Assembly (NCBI RefSeq): GCF_900166655.1
Contig: NZ_FVZB01000007.1
Location: forward strand, 372,001-436,000
Direction: 5' to 3'
From: Halobacillus hunanensis
Lineage (GTDB): Bacteria; Bacillota; Bacilli; Bacillales; Halobacillaceae
Length of the DNA stretch: 64,000 bases
The notes beneath the pieces were generated by a model that made no database searches, had not been told where the DNA came from, and saw only the letters and a program-made list of their open reading frames with translations. Shown in pieces: positions 26,111 through 33,272 of the stretch. The position numbers and the translations under genes were made by a program. The stretch's first letter is position 1. Each line of letters opens with the position of its first letter.

Positions 26111-27343
26111 CTATTTATACACTTTAATAGGAAGATGAGTTAAAGACTGCCCAGGAGCTGAGCTTGTTAAATGTTCCTCCAAATCAAACGATTCTACAGG
26201 TTCGATACGAGAAAACTTTTGTAAGAATGTTTTTAGAGCAATCGTTAATTCTAATCGTGCTAGAGGGGCACCCAGACAAAAGTGCGGTCCTTTACCGAAT
26301 GTTAAATGCTTCTTGTTGTTTGCTCGATGGATATTGAGAGAGAACGGGTCGTCAAACATGTCTTCATCAAGATTGGCCGCACTCATCCAAGCCACGACAA
26401 CATCCCCTTCTTTTAGTTCATGTCCTAACAAGTTGTTGTCTTTTTTAACGGTACGGTCTCGTTTAGAGCTTTGAAAACGATAGCGAAGCATTTCTTCTAC
26501 AGCTTTTGGAACCAATTCGACATCATTTCGAAGTTCTTCATAGAGGGATGGGTCATCGTAAAGCAATGCATAAAAGGAATTCGCCAGCGCGTGACTCGTT
26601 GTTTCAACACCTGCCCCTAAAATAGCCATCGTCGTTCGGACAATTTCATCATCGGTAAACTTCTCACCGTCTACTTCAGATTTTATTAAGTCAGAGATGA
26701 TATCCTCAGCTGGATTTGATCGTTTCTCCACAACAATAGGGTAGAGGTATTGGTAATATTCTTTGGCAGCAGCCTGCTTCTTCAGATCCATTTCCTCTTG
26801 GTTTTCTTTGTCAAAAGGCTGGAATAGGATGTCAACCCAGTGTTTAAACTTTGATTGATCTTCGATAGGCACACCAAATAATTCTGTGATCACCATGCTC
26901 GGCAAAGGGGCTGCCAATGCTTCTACGATATCAACAGTAGAGTTTCCTTCAATGTCTTCTACGAGTTCGGCAGCAATCCGCTCAATGCGAGGTTCCCAAT
27001 TTTTTAAACTGCGAGGTGTAAAAGCTGCCGCTAATAAGGAACGTCTTTTTCGGTGATTCGGTGGATCAACCATCGTTACGTTGACAGCATCGGGAATCGA
27101 TCCTTCTTTGTTATTGGCCCCCACAGGAATGGTTGTCCTAGATCCCTCACTTGAAAAGACCTCATAGTTACTTAATACTTCTTTTACATGCTCATATTTA
27201 AAAACATGCCACGTATTTGTTGCTTCATTATAATGAACAGGGTGATGATGGAGCATTTCTTTGTACCAATTAATTGGAAAAAATTCTTCTGAACGTGTCT
27301 GAAACGATTTGACTTCTTTCAGTGAGATGACTTCTTTATTCAT
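26111..27343 (-). CDS. Cytochrome P450 (bacterial soluble type)
   Basis: A 410-residue monooxygenase without membrane anchor. The I-helix oxygen-activation motif is GAGVETTSH near 241, the K-helix E-x-x-R is EEMLRYR near 285, and the heme-binding loop is FGKGPHFCLGAPLARLE with the axial Cys near 357. Sequence resembles Bacillus CYP107/CYP109-type enzymes that hydroxylate fatty acids, terpenoids or steroids; the substrate cannot be told. A ferredoxin gene lies 104 bases upstream on the same strand and is the likely electron donor. Confidence 0.93.
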   Translation of the reverse strand: MNKEVISLKEVKSFQTRSEEFFPINWYKEMLHHHPVHYNEATNTWHVFKYEHVKEVLSNYEVFSSEGSRTTIPVGANNKEGSIPDAVNVTMVDPPNHRKRRSLLAAAFTPRSLKNWEPRIERIAAELVEDIEGNSTVDIVEALAAPLPSMVITELFGVPIEDQSKFKHWVDILFQPFDKENQEEMDLKKQAAAKEYYQYLYPIVVEKRSNPAEDIISDLIKSEVDGEKFTDDEIVRTTMAILGAGVETTSHALANSFYALLYDDPSLYEELRNDVELVPKAVEEMLRYRFQSSKRDRTVKKDNNLLGHELKEGDVVVAWMSAANLDEDMFDDPFSLNIHRANNKKHLTFGKGPHFCLGAPLARLELTIALKTFLQKFSRIEPVESFDLEEHLTSSAPGQSLTHLPIKVYK

Positions 27344-27446
27344 AAAAATAGCTGTCTCCCTTCAAAAATTATCCTCACAATTGGTGGAACACTACGAGTC
27401 TCTTATTTTCCTTGCAAATAACTTTGAGAAAAGTGAATCATAACGC

Positions 27447-27683
27447 TTAATTTTGCTCCGAAAAAGGGTGATCGGCTACCTTGATTGCACCCGTGGGGCA
27501 TTCCTCTAAGGCTTCTTCTAGTTGTTCAACTTTATCCTCGGATATAGGGACAGATCCTTGATTCTGGTCTGTTTTGACGAATGCTAATCCCTCATCGTCA
27601 AGATCGAAAATGTCTGGAGCCAAGCCCTCACAATTACCACAGCCGATACAAGCTTCCTGATCAATCATTGCGTATTTTGCCAC
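27447..27683 (-). CDS. Ferredoxin, single [4Fe-4S], P450 partner
   Basis: A 78-residue ferredoxin (MAKYAMIDQEACIGCGNCEG). The cluster ligands are C-x2-C-x2-C followed by a distant CPTGAI, so a single [4Fe-4S] cluster is expected. GTG at 27683 is preferred because GGGAGG is at normal spacing; an upstream in-frame ATG at 27698 overlaps that site. Position just before a P450 gene in the same direction makes it the probable redox partner; a ferredoxin reductase is not in the window. Confidence 0.9.
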   Translation of the reverse strand: MAKYAMIDQEACIGCGNCEGLAPDIFDLDDEGLAFVKTDQNQGSVPISEDKVEQLEEALEECPTGAIKVADHPFSEQN

Positions 27684-27743
27684 CGCAAAACCTCCCATCT
27701 TTCTCAGTTTTTCTTTGTCGAACTTGTCTCTTTATTCATCATT

Positions 27744-27778
27744 TTGACTTATTAGTTCATTTTTTGACCAATAAGTCA
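27744..27778 (-). promoter_or_regulatory. Two palindromic operator-like sites before ferredoxin-P450
   Basis: On the plus strand TTGACTTATTAGTTCA and TTGACCAATAAGTCA lie exactly 20 bases apart. Each is an inverted repeat of TGAC/GTCA type, as bound by TetR-like dimers. Position is right for a repressor of the ferredoxin-P450 transcript. Confidence 0.6.
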
Positions 27779-27928
27779 TTTATACCGTAACACACGGATT
27801 AATTCTCAATCATGAGTCTTTCGGATAGTTTTTGAAACAGGTTCATGTTGAATTTGGGGGCTTATAGATAAGAAGTCTTTCCATTAACTGGAGAGAACCT
27901 CCTATGGAACACCGAAAGGAAGCTATAC

Positions 27929-27964
27929 AAAAAAGGCGACTGACTCAGCAGTCAGCCGCCTTTA
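27929..27964 (-). terminator. Terminator of the SRPBCC/ArsR operon
   Basis: AAAGGCGACTGACT / AGTCAGCCGCCTTT stem; flanked by A- and T-rich ends. Confidence 0.88.
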
Positions 27965-27971
27965 GTATAAA

Positions 27972-28298
27972 TTATTCTTCGGTATCTTTTTCAACCATAT
28001 GTTTTAACATAGAAAGTTTATTATCCCAGAACTTCTCGAAGTAGGAGATCCATTCTTGCACTTCCAGTAATTGAGCAGGCTGAAGCGAATAAATTTTTTC
28101 ACGGCCTGATTTGCGGTCTGTTACCAGGTCGGCATCTGCTAAAACATTCAAATGCTTTACTATCGCTGTACGACTGATTGAAAAATGACTGCCTATTTCT
28201 TTTATGGAAGAATCGTTTTTCGCAAGCAGTTCCAGCATTTCTCGTCTTGAAGGATCGGCAATAGCCTGATAGACATCATGCTTAGGTGCCGCCGTCAT
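27972..28298 (-). CDS. ArsR/SdpR-type repressor
   Basis: A 108-residue winged-helix repressor (VYQAIADPSRREMLELLAKN, SISRTAIVKHLNVLADADLV). No metal-binding Cys/His set is visible, so it belongs with SdpR/YczG-like members that pair with SRPBCC proteins. It overlaps the upstream SRPBCC gene by 4 bases, so both are translated together, and it probably represses its own operon through the two sites at 28742 and 28769. Confidence 0.9.
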   Translation of the reverse strand: MTAAPKHDVYQAIADPSRREMLELLAKNDSSIKEIGSHFSISRTAIVKHLNVLADADLVTDRKSGREKIYSLQPAQLLEVQEWISYFEKFWDNKLSMLKHMVEKDTEE

Positions 28299-28726
28299 CT
28301 GCCCTCGACAACCTTTCGCAATCTTTCATGGACGATGCTTTCCCAGCCATTATTCATCGTATTACGTGTATCCAAATGAGTTTTGTCTGTTGGACGCATC
28401 TTCTCATCGGGATGTCCCCAACCTGCGTGAATCAACGTAAATTCCGTTTTCCCCTCAACTTCTTCTAATAAAAAATGTACGACCCAGCCCTGATCCCCCC
28501 AGGAAAAGGAAAGTTCCTTAGGCGGGTTTACCGTTAAGACTTTACATGAAGATGTTTCAAAAGGCGATTCAAGATAAAACTCATGCCCCTCAATGGGCTT
28601 TAAATTATTGGGCATAAACCATTCAGCCATGCCTTCTGCGGAAGAGACAGCTTGCCATACCTTTTCTACGGGGGCATCAAAGATAACTTGCTTTTTAATT
28701 TCTGGTACGGTTTGATTTTGATCCAT
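28295..28726 (-). CDS. SRPBCC (AHSA1-type) protein
   Basis: A 143-residue protein with the START-like hydrophobic pocket of the activator-of-Hsp90 homologue 1 group: KQVIFDAPVEKVWQAVSSAE, then LSFSWGDQGWVVHFLLEEV and a C-terminal amphipathic helix NNGWESIVHERLRKVVEG. Members bind small hydrophobic ligands; the role of these operons is unclear. First gene of a two-gene operon with its ArsR regulator. Confidence 0.9.
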   Translation of the reverse strand: MDQNQTVPEIKKQVIFDAPVEKVWQAVSSAEGMAEWFMPNNLKPIEGHEFYLESPFETSSCKVLTVNPPKELSFSWGDQGWVVHFLLEEVEGKTEFTLIHAGWGHPDEKMRPTDKTHLDTRNTMNNGWESIVHERLRKVVEGR

Positions 28727-28741
28727 ACGTAACCTCCTAAA

Positions 28742-28788
28742 TATAACACCATTTGGTTTTATTTAAATTATAACACCAAAAGGTTACA
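28742..28788 (-). promoter_or_regulatory. Paired operators of the SRPBCC/ArsR operon
   Basis: TATAACACCATTTGGTTTT and TATAACACCAAAAGGTTACA, two copies of AACACCA-N3-GGTT separated by 27 bases, directly upstream of the first gene. Confidence 0.7.
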
Positions 28789-28978
28789 TGTCAAACTGTG
28801 ATGGGGCGCGCCATGTTTCGGGAATCAGTTAGATACCAGATATAACCTATATATTTGCTGATGGGTATTGTGAGAAAGAACCATGTCATTCATTTTTTTT
28901 GATGTGTGGTAAAATAAAGCTCAAGCTTATAATCGTTTTACTCAGCAGGAACTTTAAAGAGGAGGGGGAGTTTGCAAA

Positions 28979-29734
28979 GTGAAGTTAAACCAAGATACAC
29001 AGTATATAAAAAGTCTCAAATTAAAATCTGAAGATCTACCCTCATATGAGACTTTCCCCTTTTGCTTACCAGTGATCAAAAATTTTACGGAACTGTTTTT
29101 CCATCCCAATGTTACCTATATTGTTGGGGAAAACGGTATGGGAAAATCAACACTTTTAGAAGGTATCGCCATAAAGTTTGGTTTTAATCCTGAAGGTGGT
29201 ACACTGAATTTCAATTTTTCGAGTTATGATTCCCATTCTATCCTCGATCAATACTTACTTTTGTCTAAAGGGGTGTACAGACCTAAAGATAGCTTTTTCT
29301 TTCGTGCTGAAACATTCTACAATCTAGCGACAAATATTGAGGAGTTAGACAAGTACCCATCTTCAGGACCTAAGATTGTTGATTCATTTGGAGGAAAATC
29401 TCTACACAAACAATCTCATGGAGAATCTTTTTTTGCAGCCTTTACGAATCGTTTTCAAGGGAATGGATTATATATATTGGATGAGCCCGAAGCTGCACTA
29501 TCTCCCATAAGACAACTGTCCATGCTGACTCGAATCCATGAACTTGTTCAAAAAGGTTCGCAATTTTTAATCTCCACTCATTCCCCAATGATCATGGCTT
29601 ATCCTAATGCTAAGATTATTGAACTTAGTGATGAGGGAATGAACGAGACACAGTTAGAAAATACAGGGCACTACAGTATGATGAAGCAATTTTTTGAAGA
29701 TAAAGAGCGATTATTGCATCATTTATTTCAATAA
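28979..29734 (+). CDS. AAA family ATPase, ABC-like single domain
   Basis: A 251-residue soluble ATPase. Walker A is GENGMGKST near 50, the signature-like loop is QSHGESFFAAF near 140, Walker B is LYILDEPEAALS near 167 and the H-loop is STHSP near 200. There is no membrane partner, and the fold resembles the SMC/AAA_21 type predicted ATPases found widely in bacteria. Function unknown. GTG start after GAGGGGGAG. It lies next to the small-ORF locus on its right but has no visible link with it. Confidence 0.88.
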   Translation: MKLNQDTQYIKSLKLKSEDLPSYETFPFCLPVIKNFTELFFHPNVTYIVGENGMGKSTLLEGIAIKFGFNPEGGTLNFNFSSYDSHSILDQYLLLSKGVYRPKDSFFFRAETFYNLATNIEELDKYPSSGPKIVDSFGGKSLHKQSHGESFFAAFTNRFQGNGLYILDEPEAALSPIRQLSMLTRIHELVQKGSQFLISTHSPMIMAYPNAKIIELSDEGMNETQLENTGHYSMMKQFFEDKERLLHHLFQ

Positions 29735-29786
29735 TTCATCGGTTTTCTATGTATTATAAATAAGATCAGTATTTAATGGAGATTTT

Positions 29787-29817
29787 TTGTACGTGCGTTT
29801 AAGGGAGATGGTATAAT
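29787..29817 (+). promoter_or_regulatory. Extended -10 promoter of small ORF 1
   Basis: TGGTATAAT is a perfect extended -10 (29809-29817). TTGTAC lies 19 bases upstream as a weak -35. Predicted start of the RNA is near 29824, giving a leader of about 47 bases. Confidence 0.75.
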
Positions 29818-29824
29818 ATGTAAC

Positions 29825-29862
29825 GAGGGTATGATACTCTCAACCCCCAAAAAGAAAGGGGG
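29825..29862 (+). promoter_or_regulatory. Leader: 5'-3' pairing element and SD-sequestering hairpin
   Basis: CCCCC (29844) and GGGGG (29858) pair around AAAAAGAAA and hide the Shine-Dalgarno AAAGGGGG of ORF 1. Just before, GAGGGTATGATA (29825-29836) is a perfect complement of TATCATACCCTC at 30055-30066 in the 3' part, so the two ends of a long RNA could pair. Confidence 0.7.
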
Positions 29863-29870
29863 TGTAAGTA

Positions 29871-29993
29871 ATGGAGCAGATTTTCCTTCTGATTACGGCT
29901 TGTATAAATCTAACTGTAGCAGTCATCAATTTGACTGTGCTTTTAGTATCAAAACGTAAAAAGAAAAAGAACCTCAACCGCCATCAACGGTAA
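29871..29993 (+). CDS. Candidate type I toxin: 40-residue hydrophobic-basic peptide
   Basis: The peptide starts MEQIFLLITACINLTVAVI and continues to a KRKKKK cluster: one membrane helix (about residues 4-26) plus a strongly basic tail, the layout of TxpA/BsrG/Fst-type toxins. Its Shine-Dalgarno is inside a hairpin, its mRNA can fold end to end, and a convergent antisense promoter and terminator lie at its 3' end. It might instead be an ordinary small membrane peptide. No sequence family recognised. A second, similar ORF follows 111 bases downstream. Confidence 0.65.
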   Translation: MEQIFLLITACINLTVAVINLTVLLVSKRKKKKNLNRHQR

Positions 29994-30049
29994 AGGTTCA
30001 GAGTCTGTTAAAGGAAAGGGGAATATTCCCCTTTCCACCTCATTATCTT
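29955..30049 (-). ncRNA. Predicted antisense RNA to small ORF 1
   Basis: Leftward promoter TTGCAA-N17-TATGAT (30084 to 30056) would start an RNA near 30049. A terminator follows at 29999-29955: GAACCT..CCG / CGG..AGGTTC, then TTTTTCTTTTT on the minus strand. The RNA of about 95 bases would be complementary to the last 13 codons and the 3' untranslated part of ORF 1. Predicted from sequence only. Confidence 0.6.
30013..30036. terminator. Perfect 24-base palindrome in the small-ORF locus
   Basis: GGAAAGGGGAAT followed by its exact complement ATTCCCCTTTCC. A strong hairpin in both RNAs. The T-run is poor, so it may be a stability or processing hairpin rather than a terminator. Confidence 0.6.
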
Positions 30050-30054
30050 ACGTT

Positions 30055-30084
30055 TATCATACCCTCTTTATTCAATAATTGCAA
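30055..30084 (-). promoter_or_regulatory. Leftward promoter of the antisense RNA
   Basis: On the minus strand TTGCAA, 17 bases, TATGAT followed by AAACG. Its -10 overlaps the element complementary to the ORF 1 leader. Confidence 0.65.
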
Positions 30085-30104
30085 GAAAAGGAGTGATTGG
30101 TCAT

Positions 30105-30200
30105 ATGCTGACACTTGCTTTCATTATCTCGATTATTGCTTTAATTATTTCAATAATAACCCTAAATATCTCTTTGAAAAAACGTAAGAATGACTCATGA
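30105..30200 (+). CDS. Second 31-residue hydrophobic-basic peptide
   Basis: MLTLAFIISIIALIISIITL continuing to LKKRKNDS: one membrane helix and a basic tail, same plan as ORF 1. AAAAGGAG is 11 bases upstream of the ATG. It ends shortly before a terminator (30251-30281). Probably a paralog of ORF 1 or a second toxin unit; alternatively an accessory peptide. Confidence 0.55.
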   Translation: MLTLAFIISIIALIISIITLNISLKKRKNDS

Positions 30201-30250
30201 TCCCTTTTTCCAAATGAACCAGTACTATTAATGACTGACCATAAATGGTA

Positions 30251-30283
30251 AACACGAGCACTACTTTTGCTCGTGTTTTTGTT
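30251..30283 (+). terminator. Terminator of the small-ORF locus
   Basis: AACACGAGCA / TGCTCGTGTT with TTTTTGTT. Confidence 0.88.
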
Positions 30284-30313
30284 AATTATGGCGTGGGAGC
30301 ATTTGATTCAAGA

Positions 30314-30847
30314 TCAACTATCCAAAGGAATATCTAGGAAGTGTTCATATTTTTGCTTTGTGACGTTTAGTTCATAGATTCTAACAAAATTGACTGTGAA
30401 ACTGGGGTAAGGAGTTAATTCCTTGTTTGCTAATGTTTCCATATCTTTTAACTGTTGCTTTGAGAGACCATACTGTTCTTTTGCCAAGGTTAAATGGGGA
30501 ACAAAATCATCAAGTTCAAAATAGTGTTTAATTAAATCAGCGGGTGGTGAAATCTCCTGAACTATTTTTTGATGCAGGGCATGCAAATGGTTTGATGGAG
30601 CGCTTAAATATAAAATGTTATCACCGAAATACATAGGTTGATCCAATGAATTGTGAAAAGGTTTAAAATGCTCGCAGACTTTTTGAACTTTGGCGATCCA
30701 GTTTTTATCCGGGGTCAGTCCGCCCTGTGCTTTCAAAGTAATATGTGGTTCTACATGTAAATCTTCCAGCCATTTCCTCTGAAAGGACTCAATACGTTTC
30801 AAGTATTTTTCTGGCGGCACGATGCCGATAAAGTACTCCTTCTCCAA
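30314..30847 (-). CDS. 2H phosphoesterase, 2'-5' RNA ligase-like (YjcG type)
   Basis: A 177-residue protein with the two His-x-Thr motifs of the 2H superfamily (PHITLK near residue 35, PHLTLA near 128). Such enzymes cleave or join 2'-5' or cyclic phosphodiesters in small RNAs. The TTG at 30847 has AGAGGG at good spacing; an upstream TTG at 30856 is in frame but too close to it. Convergent with the small-ORF locus. Confidence 0.85.
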   Translation of the reverse strand: MEKEYFIGIVPPEKYLKRIESFQRKWLEDLHVEPHITLKAQGGLTPDKNWIAKVQKVCEHFKPFHNSLDQPMYFGDNILYLSAPSNHLHALHQKIVQEISPPADLIKHYFELDDFVPHLTLAKEQYGLSKQQLKDMETLANKELTPYPSFTVNFVRIYELNVTKQKYEHFLDIPLDS

Positions 30848-30966
30848 GCTTCTCAACCCTCTTTCTCTAATAAGTATGTTATTATCTTACCAGAAAATGC
30901 AATTTGAATTTCATAGTTGAGAGTACGAATGAAATAGATAAGCAAAATAGGAGAGGAGGGGACAGG

Positions 30967-31884
30967 ATGTATTCCTATCTATTTATGGTGCTAGTGGTCA
31001 TTATATATGCTGGCAATATTCTTATTGGAAAATCTATTAATGATTTACCTCCGTTTACGATTGCTTTCATCCGACTGCTGATTGCCTTTCTCGTTTTATT
31101 CCCACTTGGATATAAAAAGGCATGGAAATATCGGTTAACTTTTTGGGAAAATAAACGGCCGTTCTTAATCATGGCCTTGGCTGGGATCACTTTTTTCAAC
31201 ACGTTTATTTACGGTGCCTTGCAGTTCACAACAGCCACAAACGTGTCTGTATTGGAAAGTGTGATACCAGTTGTAACAGTGATTATTAGCGCTTTTATGT
31301 TAAAAGAAAAACTGAGCTTTATACAATGGTCTGGGATCATGCTTTCCTTACTTGGGGCTGTGTGGGTGGTGATGGATGGCAGGTTATTTCAACTCACATC
31401 TATGGCTTGGAATATCGGTGATGGTCTAATGATTGGATCGATCGTGTCCTGGGCGGTTTATTCAGTCTATGTGAAGCAGTACATGCATCTATTTCCATCG
31501 TTCGCTGCGATCCTTCTCATGACAGGTATTTCGGTGGTCCTATTATTCCCGGTTGTGTTAATCGAATGGTGGGTGACAGGAGTCCCGTCATTTAATGGGT
31601 CAAGTCATGTGTTAGGGCTGTTGTATCTAGGAATTTTTCCTTCGTTTATAGCGTTAATTTTGTATAATCGAGCAGTTGATGCACTTGGACCTTCCAAGGC
31701 TTCTGTGTTTCTGAACTTCCTGCCTGTTGTAACGATGGTCGGTGCTTATTTCTGGCTTGGAGAAACGATTACAGTTATGCAAATGATTGGCGCAGTTATT
31801 GTAATTAGTGGTGTGATTTTAACGACACAGTTTAATAAGCCTAGGAGGAGAAAAGTAGATTACAAGAAACAGGAGGTCTTATAG
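30967..31884 (+). CDS. EamA/DMT family transporter
   Basis: A 305-residue membrane protein with ten helices in two EamA repeats of about 140 residues (MYSYLFMVLVVIIYAGNILI in the first and MAWNIGDGLMIGSIVSWAVY in the second). Drug/metabolite transporters of this kind export amino acids, nucleosides or drugs. The substrate is unknown. ATG at 30967 follows GAGGAGGGGACAGG. DUF3953 lies 42 bases downstream. Confidence 0.92.
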   Translation: MYSYLFMVLVVIIYAGNILIGKSINDLPPFTIAFIRLLIAFLVLFPLGYKKAWKYRLTFWENKRPFLIMALAGITFFNTFIYGALQFTTATNVSVLESVIPVVTVIISAFMLKEKLSFIQWSGIMLSLLGAVWVVMDGRLFQLTSMAWNIGDGLMIGSIVSWAVYSVYVKQYMHLFPSFAAILLMTGISVVLLFPVVLIEWWVTGVPSFNGSSHVLGLLYLGIFPSFIALILYNRAVDALGPSKASVFLNFLPVVTMVGAYFWLGETITVMQMIGAVIVISGVILTTQFNKPRRRKVDYKKQEVL

Positions 31885-31926
31885 TTATGAACACAAATCT
31901 TACAAAACAGGGTTCTAGGAGGACAG

Positions 31927-32166
31927 ATGTTGCTAAAAATCAGCAGGGTGATCTTATCAGTACTTTTACTTTCTTTATCGGCGTATAGCCTAATCACCAA
32001 AGATTTTAGGTTTCTGTCATTGATGAATTTATTACTAGGCGGGTTGATGATCGTAATGGGAATCGACGAGTTTCAGAAAAGTCGAAGAAGCTTCATGGGG
32101 TTTTTGTTTATTGGTGCATCTGTGTTTGGATTCTATGTTGCGCTACAGGGATTTCTATTGAATTAG
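31927..32166 (+). CDS. DUF3953 small membrane protein
   Basis: A 79-residue protein with two to three helices and the motif LMNLLLGGLMIVMGIDEFQK that marks DUF3953. Function unknown. AGGAGGACAG is an excellent ribosome binding site. Likely transcribed with the transporter upstream. Confidence 0.8.
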   Translation: MLLKISRVILSVLLLSLSAYSLITKDFRFLSLMNLLLGGLMIVMGIDEFQKSRRSFMGFLFIGASVFGFYVALQGFLLN

Positions 32167-32224
32167 AGGCGTTTCCACGAGGAATAAATGTAGGAAGTAG
32201 TACATAAATGGGGATGAATAGACG

Positions 32225-32797
32225 ATGCTTATCACTAATGAGAGTGATCTTTTACAAATCGTAAAGGAAGACGATCGTATGATGCGTGTCCTGAGAACAG
32301 TTAAATCTCTAAACTTATCAGATTGGTGGGTTTGTGCTGGGTTTGTACGTTCAAAGATTTGGGATATTCAGCATGGTTACAGTAGGAATACAACATTGCC
32401 TGATGTTGATGTAATCTATTTTGATAAAAACAAAGACAAGACCAAAGTTATTCTTATAGAAAAAGAACTTCATACCCTTGAGCCGAACATTCCCTGGTCC
32501 GTGAAAAATCAGGCAAGAATGCATCTTAAAAGTGGATTACCGCCTTACTTATCCTCCGTTGATGCTATATCGAAATTTCCTGAAACAGTAACTTCTTTAG
32601 GGCTAAAACTAGACGATGATGGTCAGGTCATCCTAACTGCACCTCATGGGTTGAAAGATGCTGTTAATATGGAAGTTCAACCTACACCTCTCTACAGGGA
32701 AGGAAAAGGATTAGAAGTTTATAAAGAGAGAGTGGAAAAGAAAAAGTGGAAGTCCAAATGGCCAATGGTTGAAGTTGTTTACCCAGATAGTCTTTAA
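32225..32797 (+). CDS. Nucleotidyltransferase family protein (DUF925/COG3575)
   Basis: A 190-residue cytosolic protein. The signature GFVRSKIWDIQHGY followed by LPDVDVIYFD supplies the G-x-R and D-x-D of a Pol beta-like nucleotidyltransferase, and KNQARMHLKSGLPPY is the helical core typical of COG3575. Substrate unknown. A headless HAD-hydrolase remnant starts just after its stop, so the pair may be the result of a deletion. Confidence 0.82.
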   Translation: MLITNESDLLQIVKEDDRMMRVLRTVKSLNLSDWWVCAGFVRSKIWDIQHGYSRNTTLPDVDVIYFDKNKDKTKVILIEKELHTLEPNIPWSVKNQARMHLKSGLPPYLSSVDAISKFPETVTSLGLKLDDDGQVILTAPHGLKDAVNMEVQPTPLYREGKGLEVYKERVEKKKWKSKWPMVEVVYPDSL

Positions 32798-32979
32798 TTT
32801 TTCATAATGTCTTGCCAGAAGAAAGTATATTTGTTGGCGATCACCCTGAAAAAGATGTACAAGCTGCACAAAGACTTGGAATGAAAGGTGTTTGGAAAAG
32901 GGACCATCATTGGGCTGGAGATTTCCAGGCGGATTATATAATTGATGACTTGGCAGAACTACTTACCATTATAAAATAG
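32791..32979 (+). pseudogene. C-terminal remnant of a HAD hydrolase
   Basis: The frame gives FHNVLPEESIFVGDHPEKDV and LGMKGVWKRD, the motif IV region of haloacid-dehalogenase phosphatases, then a normal C terminus (IIDDLAELLTIIK). Motifs I to III are missing and there is no start or ribosome binding site. Confidence 0.75.
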
Positions 32980-33006
32980 GAAATATAAGGGAATTTTATT
33001 TCATTT

Positions 33007-33049
33007 TAAAAGGCGACCCTGCACTTCTCTGGCAAGGTCGCCTGCTTTT
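33007..33049. terminator. Terminator after the HAD remnant
   Basis: AGGCGACC / GGTCGCCT around 17 bases, then GCTTTTG. It probably belonged to the HAD gene. Confidence 0.75.
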
Positions 33050-33095
33050 GTCCTCAATTTTCGAAAAGTCATCTCAAGAAAGGGTGGGATATTGG

Positions 33096-33221
33096 GTTAG
33101 GGAGCTATGCCACTGCATTAGGTCGTTATCGGTTAGCGTTAGGGAGCTATAACCTTCAGTTAGGACGTTATCCCTTCACGTTACGGAGGTATCTTGCTGA
33201 GTTAGGTCGCTATCTTTCACC
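33096..33221. repeat. 21-bp-period array, six units
   Basis: Starts fall at 33096, 33117, 33138, 33159, 33180 and 33201. Each unit is a 13-base conserved block (G/ATTAGGGAGCTAT or GTTAGGTCGCTAT types) plus 8 variable bases. Odd and even units tend to alternate between GGGAGCTAT and GGTCGYTAT. It lies between convergent genes. It has no long frame and no CRISPR geometry. Confidence 0.85.
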
Positions 33222-33272
33222 TGGACAGTCATGATACGCAGGTTCCGCCACTAATTAAGCACTGCATTCAAA

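Noticed and set aside
28979-29734. AAA ATPase as part of a defence system with the small-ORF locus
   Set aside because: The two units have separate promoters and no nuclease or partner gene is adjacent, so linkage is not supported.
33096-33221. CRISPR array
   Set aside because: Units of 13 conserved plus 8 variable bases are far too short, and there are no cas genes.
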